A stretch of DNA of 64,000 nucleotides from Winogradskyella psychrotolerans (GCF_018860545.1 NZ_JAHKPN010000011.1:186001-250000); one strand, 5' to 3'; shown: positions 10,460 through 19,936, counted from the stretch's first letter. The notes: generated by a model not told the origin, from the sequence alone. Translations and numbers: made by a program.

Positions 10460-12697
10460 TTACTTCATTCTAAATCGTAAACCTCCGTAATACATACTAC
10501 CATAAATTGGACCATATACAAAATTACTATCAAAATTTGAACCAAATGGATTGTCTGCACTTAAAACAGGATTATCTTGACGCACATTAGTCACATTTTC
10601 TCCTCCTAAATATACTTCAAATTTTGGAGAAAACACCTTAGTGACTTGCAGGTTTAACGTTGCTACGGTTGGAGTTTCATCTGGCAATTGATATGCTACA
10701 GCACTTAAATCCGTACTTGGAAAGCGTTGCGCACTCAACCAATTGTAAGTTGCATCAAATTTCCACTGGCTATTATTTTTAACTTCAGTTTCATAAGACG
10801 CATTTGCAAATAAACGATGCTTAGGTACTAATGGTTTTTCTAATTTACCTGAGTCTTTATAATCGGTTTGAATATCGTAATACTTATAAGCCATTCGTAA
10901 ATCAAAATGCTCAAAAGCGTTATAATTAAATTCAAACTGAAAACTATTAGCATAGCTATCTCCTTCCAAATTATAAAAATTAACTTCATAAGGATTCTCC
11001 CAATCGACCACCACTTGATTTTGAAAGTCCGTTCTATAAAAGTCAAACGTTACATCCGCTTTTCTATCAAACAGATTAAACCCTTGCAAATAACTAACTC
11101 CGTAATTCCATGCAATTTCTGGATCTAACCCATAGATTTCACCACCAGAATTGGCAATATTTATCTGTCTAGAACTCGCAAACATATTCTGATTTTCCGC
11201 GAAAATATTAGCACTACGCTTTCCCCTTCCAACTGAAAATCTTAATGCTGATTTTTCCCACGGTGTATAACGCAAATGAAAACGAGGTGTCACAAAAAAG
11301 CCCAATTTATTATGCTGATCTACACGCACACCTGCCGTCATCGTTAACTTATCTAAGTTATCATAAGCGTATTCAAAAAAGCCCCCAACCGCGTTTTCTG
11401 TGCGCTCGTACGTATCTGTATTAACTAATTCATCGTAATGATCGTAAGTAAAGCTTAACCCTGTTTTTACCTTATGACGAGAATCTGAAATTATGGTATT
11501 ATAAACCAAATTGGAATAAAAACTATTGTGCTGAATATCATACACATTTAACCCAAAATAAGAATCTTGTTCATGATGACTAAAAGCTGTTTGAAAGCCC
11601 AAACTTTGATATGGAATCTCTGGGTTCACATACCCTAGTTTAGTGGTGACTTCAAACCGTTCTGTATTCATCTCACTGCCCCAAAAACTTGTAGTACCTT
11701 TATCTGTATCAGGATCAAAATCGACTTGACCTGCTTGTTTTTCATCATTTAAGTATCGTAAATTAATAAAACTTACAACTCCTTTTTCTGGATTGGTGTA
11801 TTGCCAACGGTTCATCACATTAATTTGTTGGTACAACGGCATATCCAAAAAACCATCATCGTTAACATCATGTTTTTCTTGATGTGAATTACCATGCAAG
11901 TATAAACCTGTACTCCACTTATCAGAAACTTTGGTATTAAAATGCGTATTCAATTCTAAACGTTCACTTGAAGCTCCATAAAGATTCACAAACAATTTAT
12001 CATCAGTTGTAGGCTTTACCAATTCTGTATTGATTTGTCCCGCAATACTTTCAAAACCATTAACCACACTACCTGTTCCTTTTGTAATTTGAATACTTTC
12101 TACCCATGTACCTGGAATAAAACTAAGACCAAAGGCTTGAGATGCTCCACGAATAGCAGGAATATTCTCCGTCGCAATTAAAATATAAGGGGTCGTTAAA
12201 CCCAACATTTTAATTTGTCGTGTTCCAGAGACGGCATCCGCAAAATTGACATCTATGGATGGATTGGTTTCAAAGCTCTCAGCTAAATTACAACAGGCTG
12301 CTTTTAGAAGTTCATCGCTAGTCACGGTAAATGTATTTGAAGCTTGCAAATACGATTTTCGTGTGGCCTGTTTACGAGAAGTAATTTCTACAGCATCTAA
12401 CTCATCACTAGCTTGGAGCACATGTTTAATATATTTGTTTTCGTTTACTCTAATTGTATCGGTTTTAAAACCTACATAACTTATTACTAATGCGTTATAC
12501 GAGAACTTATACGGCAGTGTAAACGTTCCATCATCTGCAGTAATTGCTCCTACAGATGAACCTAACCAATAGACATTTGCGCCAAATAACGGCATTTCTT
12601 TTCCGCTGCTTGTTTCCAAAACAACGCCTTTTAATTGATCTTGTGCAGATAATATCAACGACAAGAACATAAAATTTATAACTAAATATTTTTTCAT
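10460..12697 (-). CDS. TonB-dependent receptor with carboxypeptidase-like N-terminal domain (probable metal-related)
   Basis: A 745-residue outer-membrane receptor. A signal peptide (MKKYLVINFMFLSLILSAQ) is followed by a carboxypeptidase-like regulatory domain (LKGVVLETSSGKEMPLFGANVYWLG), a plug domain (about 110-225, with IQITKGTGSVVNGFESIAGQI), and a 22-strand-type beta barrel ending in an aromatic/charged strand (GGLRFRMK). It takes up a substrate using TonB energy. Substrate inferred only from neighbours: an HMA protein downstream and a HYC_CC_PP protein upstream point to copper or another metal. Paired Cys (AACCNLAESFE) in the plug would fit metal handling. Confidence 0.88.
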   Translation of the reverse strand: MKKYLVINFMFLSLILSAQDQLKGVVLETSSGKEMPLFGANVYWLGSSVGAITADDGTFTLPYKFSYNALVISYVGFKTDTIRVNENKYIKHVLQASDELDAVEITSRKQATRKSYLQASNTFTVTSDELLKAACCNLAESFETNPSIDVNFADAVSGTRQIKMLGLTTPYILIATENIPAIRGASQAFGLSFIPGTWVESIQITKGTGSVVNGFESIAGQINTELVKPTTDDKLFVNLYGASSERLELNTHFNTKVSDKWSTGLYLHGNSHQEKHDVNDDGFLDMPLYQQINVMNRWQYTNPEKGVVSFINLRYLNDEKQAGQVDFDPDTDKGTTSFWGSEMNTERFEVTTKLGYVNPEIPYQSLGFQTAFSHHEQDSYFGLNVYDIQHNSFYSNLVYNTIISDSRHKVKTGLSFTYDHYDELVNTDTYERTENAVGGFFEYAYDNLDKLTMTAGVRVDQHNKLGFFVTPRFHLRYTPWEKSALRFSVGRGKRSANIFAENQNMFASSRQINIANSGGEIYGLDPEIAWNYGVSYLQGFNLFDRKADVTFDFYRTDFQNQVVVDWENPYEVNFYNLEGDSYANSFQFEFNYNAFEHFDLRMAYKYYDIQTDYKDSGKLEKPLVPKHRLFANASYETEVKNNSQWKFDATYNWLSAQRFPSTDLSAVAYQLPDETPTVATLNLQVTKVFSPKFEVYLGGENVTNVRQDNPVLSADNPFGSNFDSNFVYGPIYGSMYYGGLRFRMK

Positions 12698-12770
12698 TTA
12701 TTTGATTTTCAGATATAACTAACTGCACATAAAAATGTGCATCCTTTTTACTCTAAGGGCTATAACTGAA

Positions 12771-13184
12771 TCAAATAAGGTAAACTTCATCCAGAAGATG
12801 GATGTCCTTTACTACTGCAGGAGGTACGTAATCTTTATGAGGAATAACCAAGTTTGGCAGACCTTCAAATAGATTGATATATGAATAACTATACGCTATT
12901 AATACGTGTTGGTGAATAACATCTAAATCTTCAAATGAATTGAGAGTCGTTTCAGACAAACCTTCAATAACATCAATCTCATCTTTACAACAGCTCATTT
13001 TTCTGATACTTGCTTCCTCAACTTGGGCAAGATCATCTGAGCACTTTTCAGTTTCAGTAAAAATAGCAACATCAATTAAAGTATCTCCACAAAAGTGCTT
13101 CTCTATCGTTAATGATAGTGTAGAAAACAATATCAAGAATGATAAGGTAACAGAAAAAACTTTATGTGTGTATGAAAATTTCAC
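12771..13184 (-). CDS. HYC_CC_PP-type small exported protein (HFC variant)
   Basis: A 137-residue protein with an N-terminal membrane/signal segment (VFSVTLSFLILFSTLSLT). It carries the three marks of the flavobacterial HYC_CC_PP group: H-x-C at 30-32 (here His-Phe-Cys instead of His-Tyr-Cys), a Cys-Cys pair at 65-66 (SCCKDE) and Pro-Pro at 121-122 near the C-terminus. These proteins occur with TonB receptors and HMA proteins, as here, and are suspected metal binders; no activity is known. It lies 73 bases upstream of the receptor and starts the likely operon. Confidence 0.75.
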   Translation of the reverse strand: MKFSYTHKVFSVTLSFLILFSTLSLTIEKHFCGDTLIDVAIFTETEKCSDDLAQVEEASIRKMSCCKDEIDVIEGLSETTLNSFEDLDVIHQHVLIAYSYSYINLFEGLPNLVIPHKDYVPPAVVKDIHLLDEVYLI

Positions 13185-13234
13185 GATGCAAAGCTACAAA
13201 ATTATTGAATTGAGAACATAGAATTATTAAACTA

Positions 13235-13663
13235 TTAACGATTCAGCTTATAATAATAGAAGGCTGGCAAAAGAAGAATTAAGCCAATAGGCTGAATTAA
13301 AAACCTCCTAATATTGAAAAACAAATAGTAATCTTCTTGCTTAGGATTTATAACGAAATATAGAAAAGGAATTAGCAATAAAACATAAGCCACTGAAAAA
13401 ACTAATACAGAAAACTTGATTATACTCTTATCCTTAAAAATGAGATATAAAATACCTAAAGATATAGCTGTATTTAAAACAAATCGTATGGTCGTAAACA
13501 AAACAAGCTTAGCAATTTCACGTCTTGGACTATCCAAGTATAAGTAGTCATTTTCAAAAAATGTTAGATACGGATCGTAAAACAGCACATTTTCATACGC
13601 TCTAATGAGAACTAAAAGCACAATTAAAAGTGCAACTAATATGTATGTGATTACTTTATTCAT
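13235..13663 (-). CDS. exosortase F system-associated membrane protein
   Basis: A 142-residue protein with about four transmembrane helices and a short loop after the first (YENVLFYDPYLTFFENDYLYLDSP). Its size, topology, the YDPYLTFF.NDYL segment and position directly after the exosortase gene, overlapping it by 8 bases, match the partner protein that accompanies exosortase F in flavobacteria. The overlap implies translational coupling. Its role, perhaps assisting the transpeptidase or substrate recognition, is unknown. Confidence 0.82.
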   Translation of the reverse strand: MNKVITYILVALLIVLLVLIRAYENVLFYDPYLTFFENDYLYLDSPRREIAKLVLFTTIRFVLNTAISLGILYLIFKDKSIIKFSVLVFSVAYVLLLIPFLYFVINPKQEDYYLFFNIRRFLIQPIGLILLLPAFYYYKLNR

Positions 13664-14207
13664 TCGACTTTAAATTTTTAGAAAATCGATTGACCCAAAC
13701 CATCCAAAGCAGAAAAACAGTACCATAAATTAACATAGGAAAAATTACGGTATGCAAAATTTCCCGTCTCCATGGGTAATGATAAAGTCCCACTGCTAAA
13801 ATCACAATCCGAATTAAATTGAACGCATAAATAATAATACTACCAGCTAAACCATATAATAATGTGGTTTTAAACTTGCCTGCAAATGCGACTAAAAATG
13901 ATAAAAACAATATAATTACACTTGCAGCATTACACCCCTCAATAACCCGTGCTACATACTTTCCGTTGATAATAATCTTCATCGAAGGTTCATTAGGATG
14001 CGGAGCAATGCTCGCATCATACCCCAAACCATTTATTATAGCCTCTGTTTGTATGGAGACTAAATTGGTTAAATAATCCGGATAAAACTTAGAACCATCA
14101 GATACATTTAAATAGAGATTATAACCAATAGTTAAAATACCATATACAGCCAAAAAAGTGACTATAAAACGAATAACAGATTTATATTTTACTAAAAGCG
14201 TCTTCAA
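13656..14207 (-). CDS. xrtF: exosortase family protein XrtF
   Basis: A 183-residue polytopic membrane transpeptidase-like enzyme. The exosortase catalytic triad is visible: Cys92 in EGCNAASV, Arg133 in FNLIRIV and His152 in ILHTVIFP. Exosortases cleave C-terminal PEP-CTERM-like sorting tags during export. The small size and neighbouring membrane partner fit the flavobacterial F type. No protein in this window has an evident PEP-CTERM-like tail, so the substrate is unknown. Confidence 0.9.
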   Translation of the reverse strand: MKTLLVKYKSVIRFIVTFLAVYGILTIGYNLYLNVSDGSKFYPDYLTNLVSIQTEAIINGLGYDASIAPHPNEPSMKIIINGKYVARVIEGCNAASVIILFLSFLVAFAGKFKTTLLYGLAGSIIIYAFNLIRIVILAVGLYHYPWRREILHTVIFPMLIYGTVFLLWMVWVNRFSKNLKSNE

Positions 14208-14272
14208 AAATCCTTAATGTTAGTTTGATGTTAAATTTATAAAATCCGCATTTTAAAACAGTGTATTTTAGA

Positions 14273-14280
14273 TACTTTTG
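14273..14280 (+). promoter_or_regulatory. -7 promoter box (TACTTTTG) for the GAF-domain gene
   Basis: Matches TAnnTTTG 20 bases before the ATG at 14300, and argues against an upstream GTG start at 14261. Confidence 0.5.
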
Positions 14281-14299
14281 CAAAAAGTTTTTTACATCT

Positions 14300-14758
14300 A
14301 TGAATTTACACGACTTAAAACCTGAAATAAAATCTATTGTTACACAAGACAACCTTAGTGTTGACGATCGCTTATTAAAGATTTGCGAAACTCTCGAAGC
14401 AAATATAAGTTATTATAATTGGGTTGGTTTTTACTTTAAAAACGGAGATAAAGACGAATTAAAATTAGGGCCTTATATTGGCGAGCCAACCGATCACACT
14501 ATAATTCCATTTGGAAAAGGTATTTGTGGCCAAGTGGCTATAAGCAACCAGAATTTTGTAGTTGCGGATGTGGCTGCTCAAGATAATTATATTGCATGTA
14601 GTATTACAGTTAAGGCAGAAATTGTGATTCCTATCTTTTTAAACAATGAAAACATAGGTCAAATAGATATTGATTCTAATACTCCAGATCCTTTTACTGA
14701 AGAAGACGAACGATTTTTAGAGTTTGTTTGTAAAGAGGTGGCATCAATTCTTTCTTAA
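14300..14758 (+). CDS. GAF-domain protein, free methionine-R-sulfoxide reductase-like
   Basis: A 152-residue single GAF domain of the fRMsr type, which reduces free methionine-(R)-sulfoxide. Family marks are WVGFYF, LGPYIGEP, PFGKGICGQV, NYIACS, EIVIP and IDIDSNTPDPFTEED. Cys76 and Cys100 are 24 residues apart, like Cys94 and Cys118 of the E. coli enzyme; the position expected for its third cysteine (Cys84) is His66 here, by my own alignment from memory. It is monocistronic, divergent from xrtF, and would be cytoplasmic. Confidence 0.82.
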   Translation: MNLHDLKPEIKSIVTQDNLSVDDRLLKICETLEANISYYNWVGFYFKNGDKDELKLGPYIGEPTDHTIIPFGKGICGQVAISNQNFVVADVAAQDNYIACSITVKAEIVIPIFLNNENIGQIDIDSNTPDPFTEEDERFLEFVCKEVASILS

Positions 14759-14923
14759 ATTTCAAAAATTTAAACCTAATTTCTAAAAAAAGGTCGATCG
14801 GAATTATTTGTATAACTATTTACTTAGTAGACAAAAAGTCAATTTGTTTTAAATTGTAACTTTTCATTGAGACTTGAGATTTTTTTTAATTTGAAATTGA
14901 GTCCTGATTTTTGGGCAGAGATT

Positions 14924-16177
14924 TTACATTCCAGTCCTAATCGCTTCCACAGGATCTAATCGTGACGCTGATAATGCAGGAATCAGTCCTGAAATTAAGC
15001 CTATGATTGAAGATATAAAAAAGCCAAGAAGCATATTTTGAATTGATAGCACAAACTCAAAATCTTCAGTAAAGCTACTCCCTATTAAAGTTCCTATCCA
15101 CACTAAAAATAGACCAACTAAACCTCCCACAACAGCGAGAATTACGGCTTCAAACAAAAATTGAAATAAAATAAATTTATTTTTAGCGCCAAGTGATTTC
15201 TGAATTCCAATAAGATTCGTTCGTTCTTTAACGCTTACAAACATAATATTGGCAATTCCAAAACCACCAACTAAAAGCGAAAACCCACTGATAACCCACC
15301 CAATGACATTTAAGGTTCCAATAATTGCATCAACCAAATCTTGTAGCCCAGACATTACCCGAATGAAAAATGTATTTATTTCATCTGGTTTCAATCCTCT
15401 TTTATTACGGATTATCTGAGTAATCTCAGCCTCCAAACCTTCTATATCTGCGTCTGGTTTTGGTTTCACTATAACAACATATTTAATATATGGATTATTA
15501 TCACCGTACCGGTTTCTCACATAATTAGCTGGAATAAATATTGAAATATCATTACTATCTCCAAACAAGCCTGAACCTTCTTTTTTAACCACTCCTATAA
15601 CCGTAAACTTCTGACCGTATAATCGTACTTTTTTACCAATAGGTTCTAATTCACCAAATAGGGATTTTGCTATTTCTGAACCAATGACTATAACAGGTCG
15701 ACCAGAATTAGATTCAGATTCGTTATAAAAACGGCCTTTTTCAAATTGCATAACTTGTATATCAATAAAATCATGAGACACAACAACCGTATTTACACTA
15801 CTGACTAATTCTGATTCGTATCTTATATTTTCGCGCTTAACAAATAACTGTAACGCTACATGTTCAGCGTCTTTTGCCGAAGCCTGAATACTTTTAAATT
15901 CATTAAAGGAGACCTCATCAAATGTTTCTCTCTGCCAACGAGGCACATCTGTTGGCCCAAATGGCATACTTGAGATATACATGGTATTACTATCTAAAGA
16001 ACTTAATTGCCCTTGAATAGTTCTGTCTAGCGAATCGACTGCTGCTAGCACTGCGATGATTGAAAATATCCCAACTGTTACACCTAAAAGCGACAAGAAT
16101 GTCCTGAGTTTGTTAGTCCGAAGCGCATTTACAGCAAATGAAAAACTCTCTTTAAGTAAACGTAAATAGACCAGCAT
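14924..16177 (-). CDS. ABC transporter permease, MacB/FtsX type
   Basis: A 417-residue permease: one N-terminal transmembrane helix (LSLLGVTVGIFSIIAVLAAV) preceded by the typical NALRTNKLRTFLS motif, a large periplasmic MacB-PCD domain (about 45-270), then three C-terminal helices forming the FtsX domain (GFGIANIMFVSVKERTNLIGIQKSLGA; SGLIPALSASRLDPVEAIRTG). Such permeases act with a separate LolD/MacB-like ATPase, which is not adjacent. The substrate, perhaps an antibiotic, peptide or lipoprotein, cannot be assigned. Confidence 0.9.
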   Translation of the reverse strand: MLVYLRLLKESFSFAVNALRTNKLRTFLSLLGVTVGIFSIIAVLAAVDSLDRTIQGQLSSLDSNTMYISSMPFGPTDVPRWQRETFDEVSFNEFKSIQASAKDAEHVALQLFVKRENIRYESELVSSVNTVVVSHDFIDIQVMQFEKGRFYNESESNSGRPVIVIGSEIAKSLFGELEPIGKKVRLYGQKFTVIGVVKKEGSGLFGDSNDISIFIPANYVRNRYGDNNPYIKYVVIVKPKPDADIEGLEAEITQIIRNKRGLKPDEINTFFIRVMSGLQDLVDAIIGTLNVIGWVISGFSLLVGGFGIANIMFVSVKERTNLIGIQKSLGAKNKFILFQFLFEAVILAVVGGLVGLFLVWIGTLIGSSFTEDFEFVLSIQNMLLGFFISSIIGLISGLIPALSASRLDPVEAIRTGM

Positions 16178-16287
16178 GCATGGATTGTTTTATAACATTT
16201 TAAAGATATGACGTTTTCAACAATATATTGTTACAAAAAACTTAAAGAAACCAGTTTTTCCATCAAGATTTTCTTTTTGAATATGCG

Positions 16288-16295
16288 TATTTTTG
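16288..16295 (+). promoter_or_regulatory. -7 promoter box (TATTTTTG) for purH
   Basis: Matches TAnnTTTG 26 bases before the purH start at 16322. No convincing -33 element. Confidence 0.45.
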
Positions 16296-16321
16296 CACCA
16301 TCTAAAACACAACACAACATT

Positions 16322-17851
16322 ATGAGCAACAAAACCATTTCATCGGCACTAATTTCGGTATTTAGTAAGGATGGATTAGCACCAATTGTAAAAAAACTAA
16401 ACGACCTCAACGTTACGATTTATTCCACAGGAGGTACAGAAAAATTTATTAAAGATTTGGGTATCGACGTGGTACCTGTAGAAGATGTAACCTCTTACCC
16501 ATCAATTCTTGGCGGACGTGTAAAGACCTTACACCCTAAAGTTTTTGGTGGCATTTTAAATCGTCAGAACCACGAAGGTGATGTTGCTGAATTAAAAGAA
16601 TTTGAAATTCCACAAATTGATGTTGTCATTGTCGATTTATATCCTTTCGAAAAAACTGTGGCTTCAGGTGCAAGTAACCAAGATATTATTGAAAAAATTG
16701 ATATCGGAGGCATTTCTTTAATTAGAGCTGCGGCCAAAAACTATGCAGATGTCACTTGCGTGTCTTCAGTTGATGATTATGCTGAATTTTTAGACTTATT
16801 AGAAACTAAAAACGGAAAGACCTCTGAGGAGGATAGAAAACAATTTGCTGCAAAAGCATTTAATGTATCATCACATTATGATTCTGCTATTTTTAATTAC
16901 TTCAACAAAAATCAAGAGATACCATCTCTAAAAATTTCGGAAAATAACGGTAAAATTTTAAGATATGGGGAAAACCCACATCAAAAAGGATTTTTCTTCG
17001 GTGATTTTGATGAAATTTTTACAAAACTACACGGTAAAGAATTAAGCTATAATAACCTTTTAGATGTTGATGCTGCCGTTAACTTAATGTTAGAATTTAA
17101 AAACGATGCACCAACCTTTGCCGTTTTAAAACATAACAATGCTTGTGGATTAGCACAACGCGACACATTACATCAAGCATATGTAGACGCCTTAGCCGGA
17201 GACCCGGTTTCTGCTTTCGGTGGAGTTCTAATTAGTAATTCTGAAATTGATGTCGCTACTGCGGAGGAAATTCACAAATTATTTTGTGAAGTGGTGATTG
17301 CACCTTCTTTTTCACCTGAAGCTTTAGAAATCTTAAAAGGAAAGAAAAACAGAATTCTTTTAATTTTAAAAGATATTGAAATGCCGCAAACCAACGTTAG
17401 AAGTTGTTTGAATGGTGTGTTAGTTCAAGACAGAAATAACATTACAGATACACTTGAAGGTTTAAAACCTGTAACAACTAAAACAGCGACAACTGAAGAG
17501 CTAGACGATTTAATATTTGCTTCAAAAATTTGCAAACACACAAAATCTAATACCATAGTACTTGTTAAGGGCAAACAATTGTGTGCCAGTGGTACCGGAC
17601 AAACAAGTCGTGTTGATGCCTTAAATCAAGCCATTCACAAAGCCCAATCATTTAATTTCGATTTAAAAGGTTCGGTTATGGCTAGTGATGCCTTTTTTCC
17701 GTTTCCAGATTGCGTAGAAATTGCTGATAATGCTGGAATTACAGCTGTAATTCAACCAGGAGGCTCTATAAAAGATCAACTCAGTATTGATTATTGCAAT
17801 GAAAATAATATAGCTATGGTAATGACAGGTACGCGTCATTTTAAACATTAA
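16322..17851 (+). CDS. purH: bifunctional AICAR formyltransferase/IMP cyclohydrolase PurH
   Basis: About 510 residues, the usual PurH size. It catalyses the last two steps of IMP synthesis. The N-terminal MGS-like IMP cyclohydrolase domain (SALISVFSKDGL; STGGTEKFIKDLG; VKTLHPKVFGGIL) is followed by the AICAR transformylase domain (RYGENPHQKG; LKHNNACGLA; DAFFPFPD; CVEIADNAGITAVIQPGGSIKDQ). The ATG at 16322 begins MSNKTISSALIS as in homologues; an upstream in-frame ATG at 16208 lies before the promoter-like box. It is followed by its own terminator. Confidence 0.97.
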   Translation: MSNKTISSALISVFSKDGLAPIVKKLNDLNVTIYSTGGTEKFIKDLGIDVVPVEDVTSYPSILGGRVKTLHPKVFGGILNRQNHEGDVAELKEFEIPQIDVVIVDLYPFEKTVASGASNQDIIEKIDIGGISLIRAAAKNYADVTCVSSVDDYAEFLDLLETKNGKTSEEDRKQFAAKAFNVSSHYDSAIFNYFNKNQEIPSLKISENNGKILRYGENPHQKGFFFGDFDEIFTKLHGKELSYNNLLDVDAAVNLMLEFKNDAPTFAVLKHNNACGLAQRDTLHQAYVDALAGDPVSAFGGVLISNSEIDVATAEEIHKLFCEVVIAPSFSPEALEILKGKKNRILLILKDIEMPQTNVRSCLNGVLVQDRNNITDTLEGLKPVTTKTATTEELDDLIFASKICKHTKSNTIVLVKGKQLCASGTGQTSRVDALNQAIHKAQSFNFDLKGSVMASDAFFPFPDCVEIADNAGITAVIQPGGSIKDQLSIDYCNENNIAMVMTGTRHFKH

Positions 17852-17865
17852 AAATTAAATTTCTA

Positions 17866-17914
17866 AACCCAAAATACGGATGCTAATCATCTTTATTTTG
17901 GGTTCTTTTTTTTT
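17866..17914 (+). terminator. intrinsic terminator after purH
   Basis: Eleven-base stem AACCCAAAATA / TATTTTGGGTT around a 17-base loop, followed by a T run. Confidence 0.75.
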
Positions 17915-18075
17915 ACCAAAGTTCTTATCTACTTTATTTTAATCGCGAAGCCAAAGAAAAAAGAAAAAAAGTTTAGCAATAAACATCTTTAAACATATTA
18001 ATAACGTATATTTTACTACTTTTACAGATAGTCTTAAAAATAAGACACGAACAACCCAATAATTAAGAATAGCAC

Positions 18076-19104
18076 ATGGGATTTTTTGATTTCTTAACGG
18101 AAGAAATAGCCATAGATTTAGGAACCGCAAATACACTGATAATACATAACGACAAAGTTGTTGTTGACAATCCATCGATAGTAGCAAGAGACCGCATAAG
18201 CGGAAAAATCATAGCCGTTGGTAAAGAAGCCAACATGATGCAAGGAAAAACACACGAAAACATTAAAACGATTCGCCCATTAAAAGATGGTGTAATTGCA
18301 GATTTTGATGCTTCCGAGCAGATGATTAGTATGTTTATTAAAAACATTCCTGCATTGAAAAAGAAGTTTTTCAATCCAGCATTACGAATGGTTGTTTGTA
18401 TTCCTTCTGGAATTACCGAAGTAGAAATGCGAGCGGTAAAAGAATCTTGTGAGCGTGTTAATGGTAAAGAGGTGTATTTAATACATGAACCAATGGCCGC
18501 AGCAATTGGTATTGGTGTAGATATTATGCAGCCCAAAGGTAATATGATTGTTGATATTGGAGGAGGTACCACTGAAATTGCTGTCATTGCACTTGGAGGT
18601 ATTGTTTGTGATAAATCGGTAAAAGTTGCTGGTGATGTATTTACTAACGACATTATCTATTACATGAGAACGCAGCATAACTTATATGTTGGAGATCGAA
18701 CGGCTGAAAAAATAAAAATTCAAATTGGTGCAGCTACTGAAGACTTAGAATTACCTCCAGAAGACATGAGTGTTCAAGGTCGTGATTTGTTAACCGGAAA
18801 ACCAAAACAAGTTCAGATTTCATTCCGTGAAATTGCAAAAGCTTTAGATAAATCTATTTTACGTATTGAAGATTCTGTAATGGAAACGTTATCTCAAACT
18901 CCGCCAGAATTAGCTGCAGATATATATAATACCGGAATCTATTTAGCCGGTGGAGGTTCAATGTTAAGAGGTCTTGATAAAAGATTATCTCAAAAAACTG
19001 ATTTACCAGTATATATTGCGGAAGATCCATTAAGAGCTGTAGTAAGAGGAACAGGTATTGTACTTAAAAACTTACCTAAATACAAAAGCGTATTGATTAA
19101 ATAA
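18076..19104 (+). CDS. mreB: rod shape-determining protein MreB
   Basis: A 342-residue bacterial actin. Seen are phosphate-1 (IDLGTANTLI), the HEPMAAAIGIGVDI stretch, phosphate-2 (MIVDIGGGTTEIAVIALGG) and the adenosine-binding YLAGGGSMLRGLDKRL. It polymerises under the inner membrane and guides the elongasome. It is first in an operon with mreC, mreD, PBP2 and rodA, all on the same strand with gaps or overlaps of ten bases or less. Confidence 0.98.
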   Translation: MGFFDFLTEEIAIDLGTANTLIIHNDKVVVDNPSIVARDRISGKIIAVGKEANMMQGKTHENIKTIRPLKDGVIADFDASEQMISMFIKNIPALKKKFFNPALRMVVCIPSGITEVEMRAVKESCERVNGKEVYLIHEPMAAAIGIGVDIMQPKGNMIVDIGGGTTEIAVIALGGIVCDKSVKVAGDVFTNDIIYYMRTQHNLYVGDRTAEKIKIQIGAATEDLELPPEDMSVQGRDLLTGKPKQVQISFREIAKALDKSILRIEDSVMETLSQTPPELAADIYNTGIYLAGGGSMLRGLDKRLSQKTDLPVYIAEDPLRAVVRGTGIVLKNLPKYKSVLIK

Positions 19105-19114
19105 GCCATAAATA

Positions 19115-19936
19115 ATGCAACAAATTTTAAATTTTGTTATACGAAACAAAACATTTCTGTTGTTTTTATTGCTTTTTAGTATTGCCTTAGCTTTAACAAT
19201 TCAATCGCATTCTTATCACAGGAGTAAATTCATAAATTCAGCCAATTTTCTAACTGGAGGTGTTTATGGTACTATGAATTCTGTAGACCAATATTTTGAT
19301 TTAAAGACTAAAAACAATATTCTCTCTCAAGAAAACCAACGTTTAAGAGAGCAATTACTTAATAGTCACGCTACAGCAGATTCGTCATATATAGATAGTA
19401 CATTTTCACAAGAAAGCTATAGAGTAACTGTTGCAGATGTTTATAAAAACAGTTATTCTTCAACTAATAATTATTTGACTTTAAACAAAGGTAAAAACGA
19501 TAGTATAAAACGAGATTTTGGAGTTATTACCTCAAATGGAATCATTGGTATAATCGACAATACTTCTAATAAATATGCTACCGCATTATCTATCTTGAAT
19601 GTAAAAAGTAAAATTAATGCTAAAATTAAGTCCACAAATCATATTGGGTCTCTTACATGGGATGGCAAATCCCCTGCGTTTGTTCAATTAGATGATGTAT
19701 CGCAATTTGCACCAGTAAAAGTTGGAGATACCATTGAAACAGGTGGTGAATCATCAATTTTCCCAAAAGGAATTGGTATTGGCACCATTATTAGTTTTGA
19801 AAGTGATATAAGTGGAGATACATATACCATTCAAGTAAAATTGTTTAATGATATGACCAATGTAGGAACTGTTTATATCATAGAAAATTTAGATCGCACT
19901 GAAATTAGTCTCTTAGAACAAAGAAATAATGAATAG
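19115..19936 (+). CDS. mreC: rod shape-determining protein MreC
   Basis: A 273-residue periplasmic scaffold with one N-terminal transmembrane helix (TFLLFLLLFSIALALTI), a short coiled coil (NNILSQENQRLREQLLNSH) and the two-barrel MreC domain (NNYLTLNKGKNDSIKRDFGVITSNGIIGII; PVKVGDTIETGGESSIFPKGIGIG). It links MreB to PBP2 and RodA. Ten bases after mreB; overlaps mreD by 8 bases. Confidence 0.95.
   Translation: MQQILNFVIRNKTFLLFLLLFSIALALTIQSHSYHRSKFINSANFLTGGVYGTMNSVDQYFDLKTKNNILSQENQRLREQLLNSHATADSSYIDSTFSQESYRVTVADVYKNSYSSTNNYLTLNKGKNDSIKRDFGVITSNGIIGIIDNTSNKYATALSILNVKSKINAKIKSTNHIGSLTWDGKSPAFVQLDDVSQFAPVKVGDTIETGGESSIFPKGIGIGTIISFESDISGDTYTIQVKLFNDMTNVGTVYIIENLDRTEISLLEQRNNE

Noticed and set aside
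10125..10490. Plus-strand open frame of about 120 codons across the HMA gene and the TonB receptor end
   Set aside because: Antisense to well-supported minus-strand genes and without any recognisable signature.
13656..14207. Reading the xrtF product as a generic CAAX-like membrane protease
   Set aside because: The Cys/Arg/His triad and the overlapping partner gene fit exosortase F far better.
16208..16321. Upstream in-frame ATG extending purH by 38 residues
   Set aside because: It lies upstream of a -7-like box, and the extension has no homologous region; ATG 16322 gives the normal PurH N-terminus.
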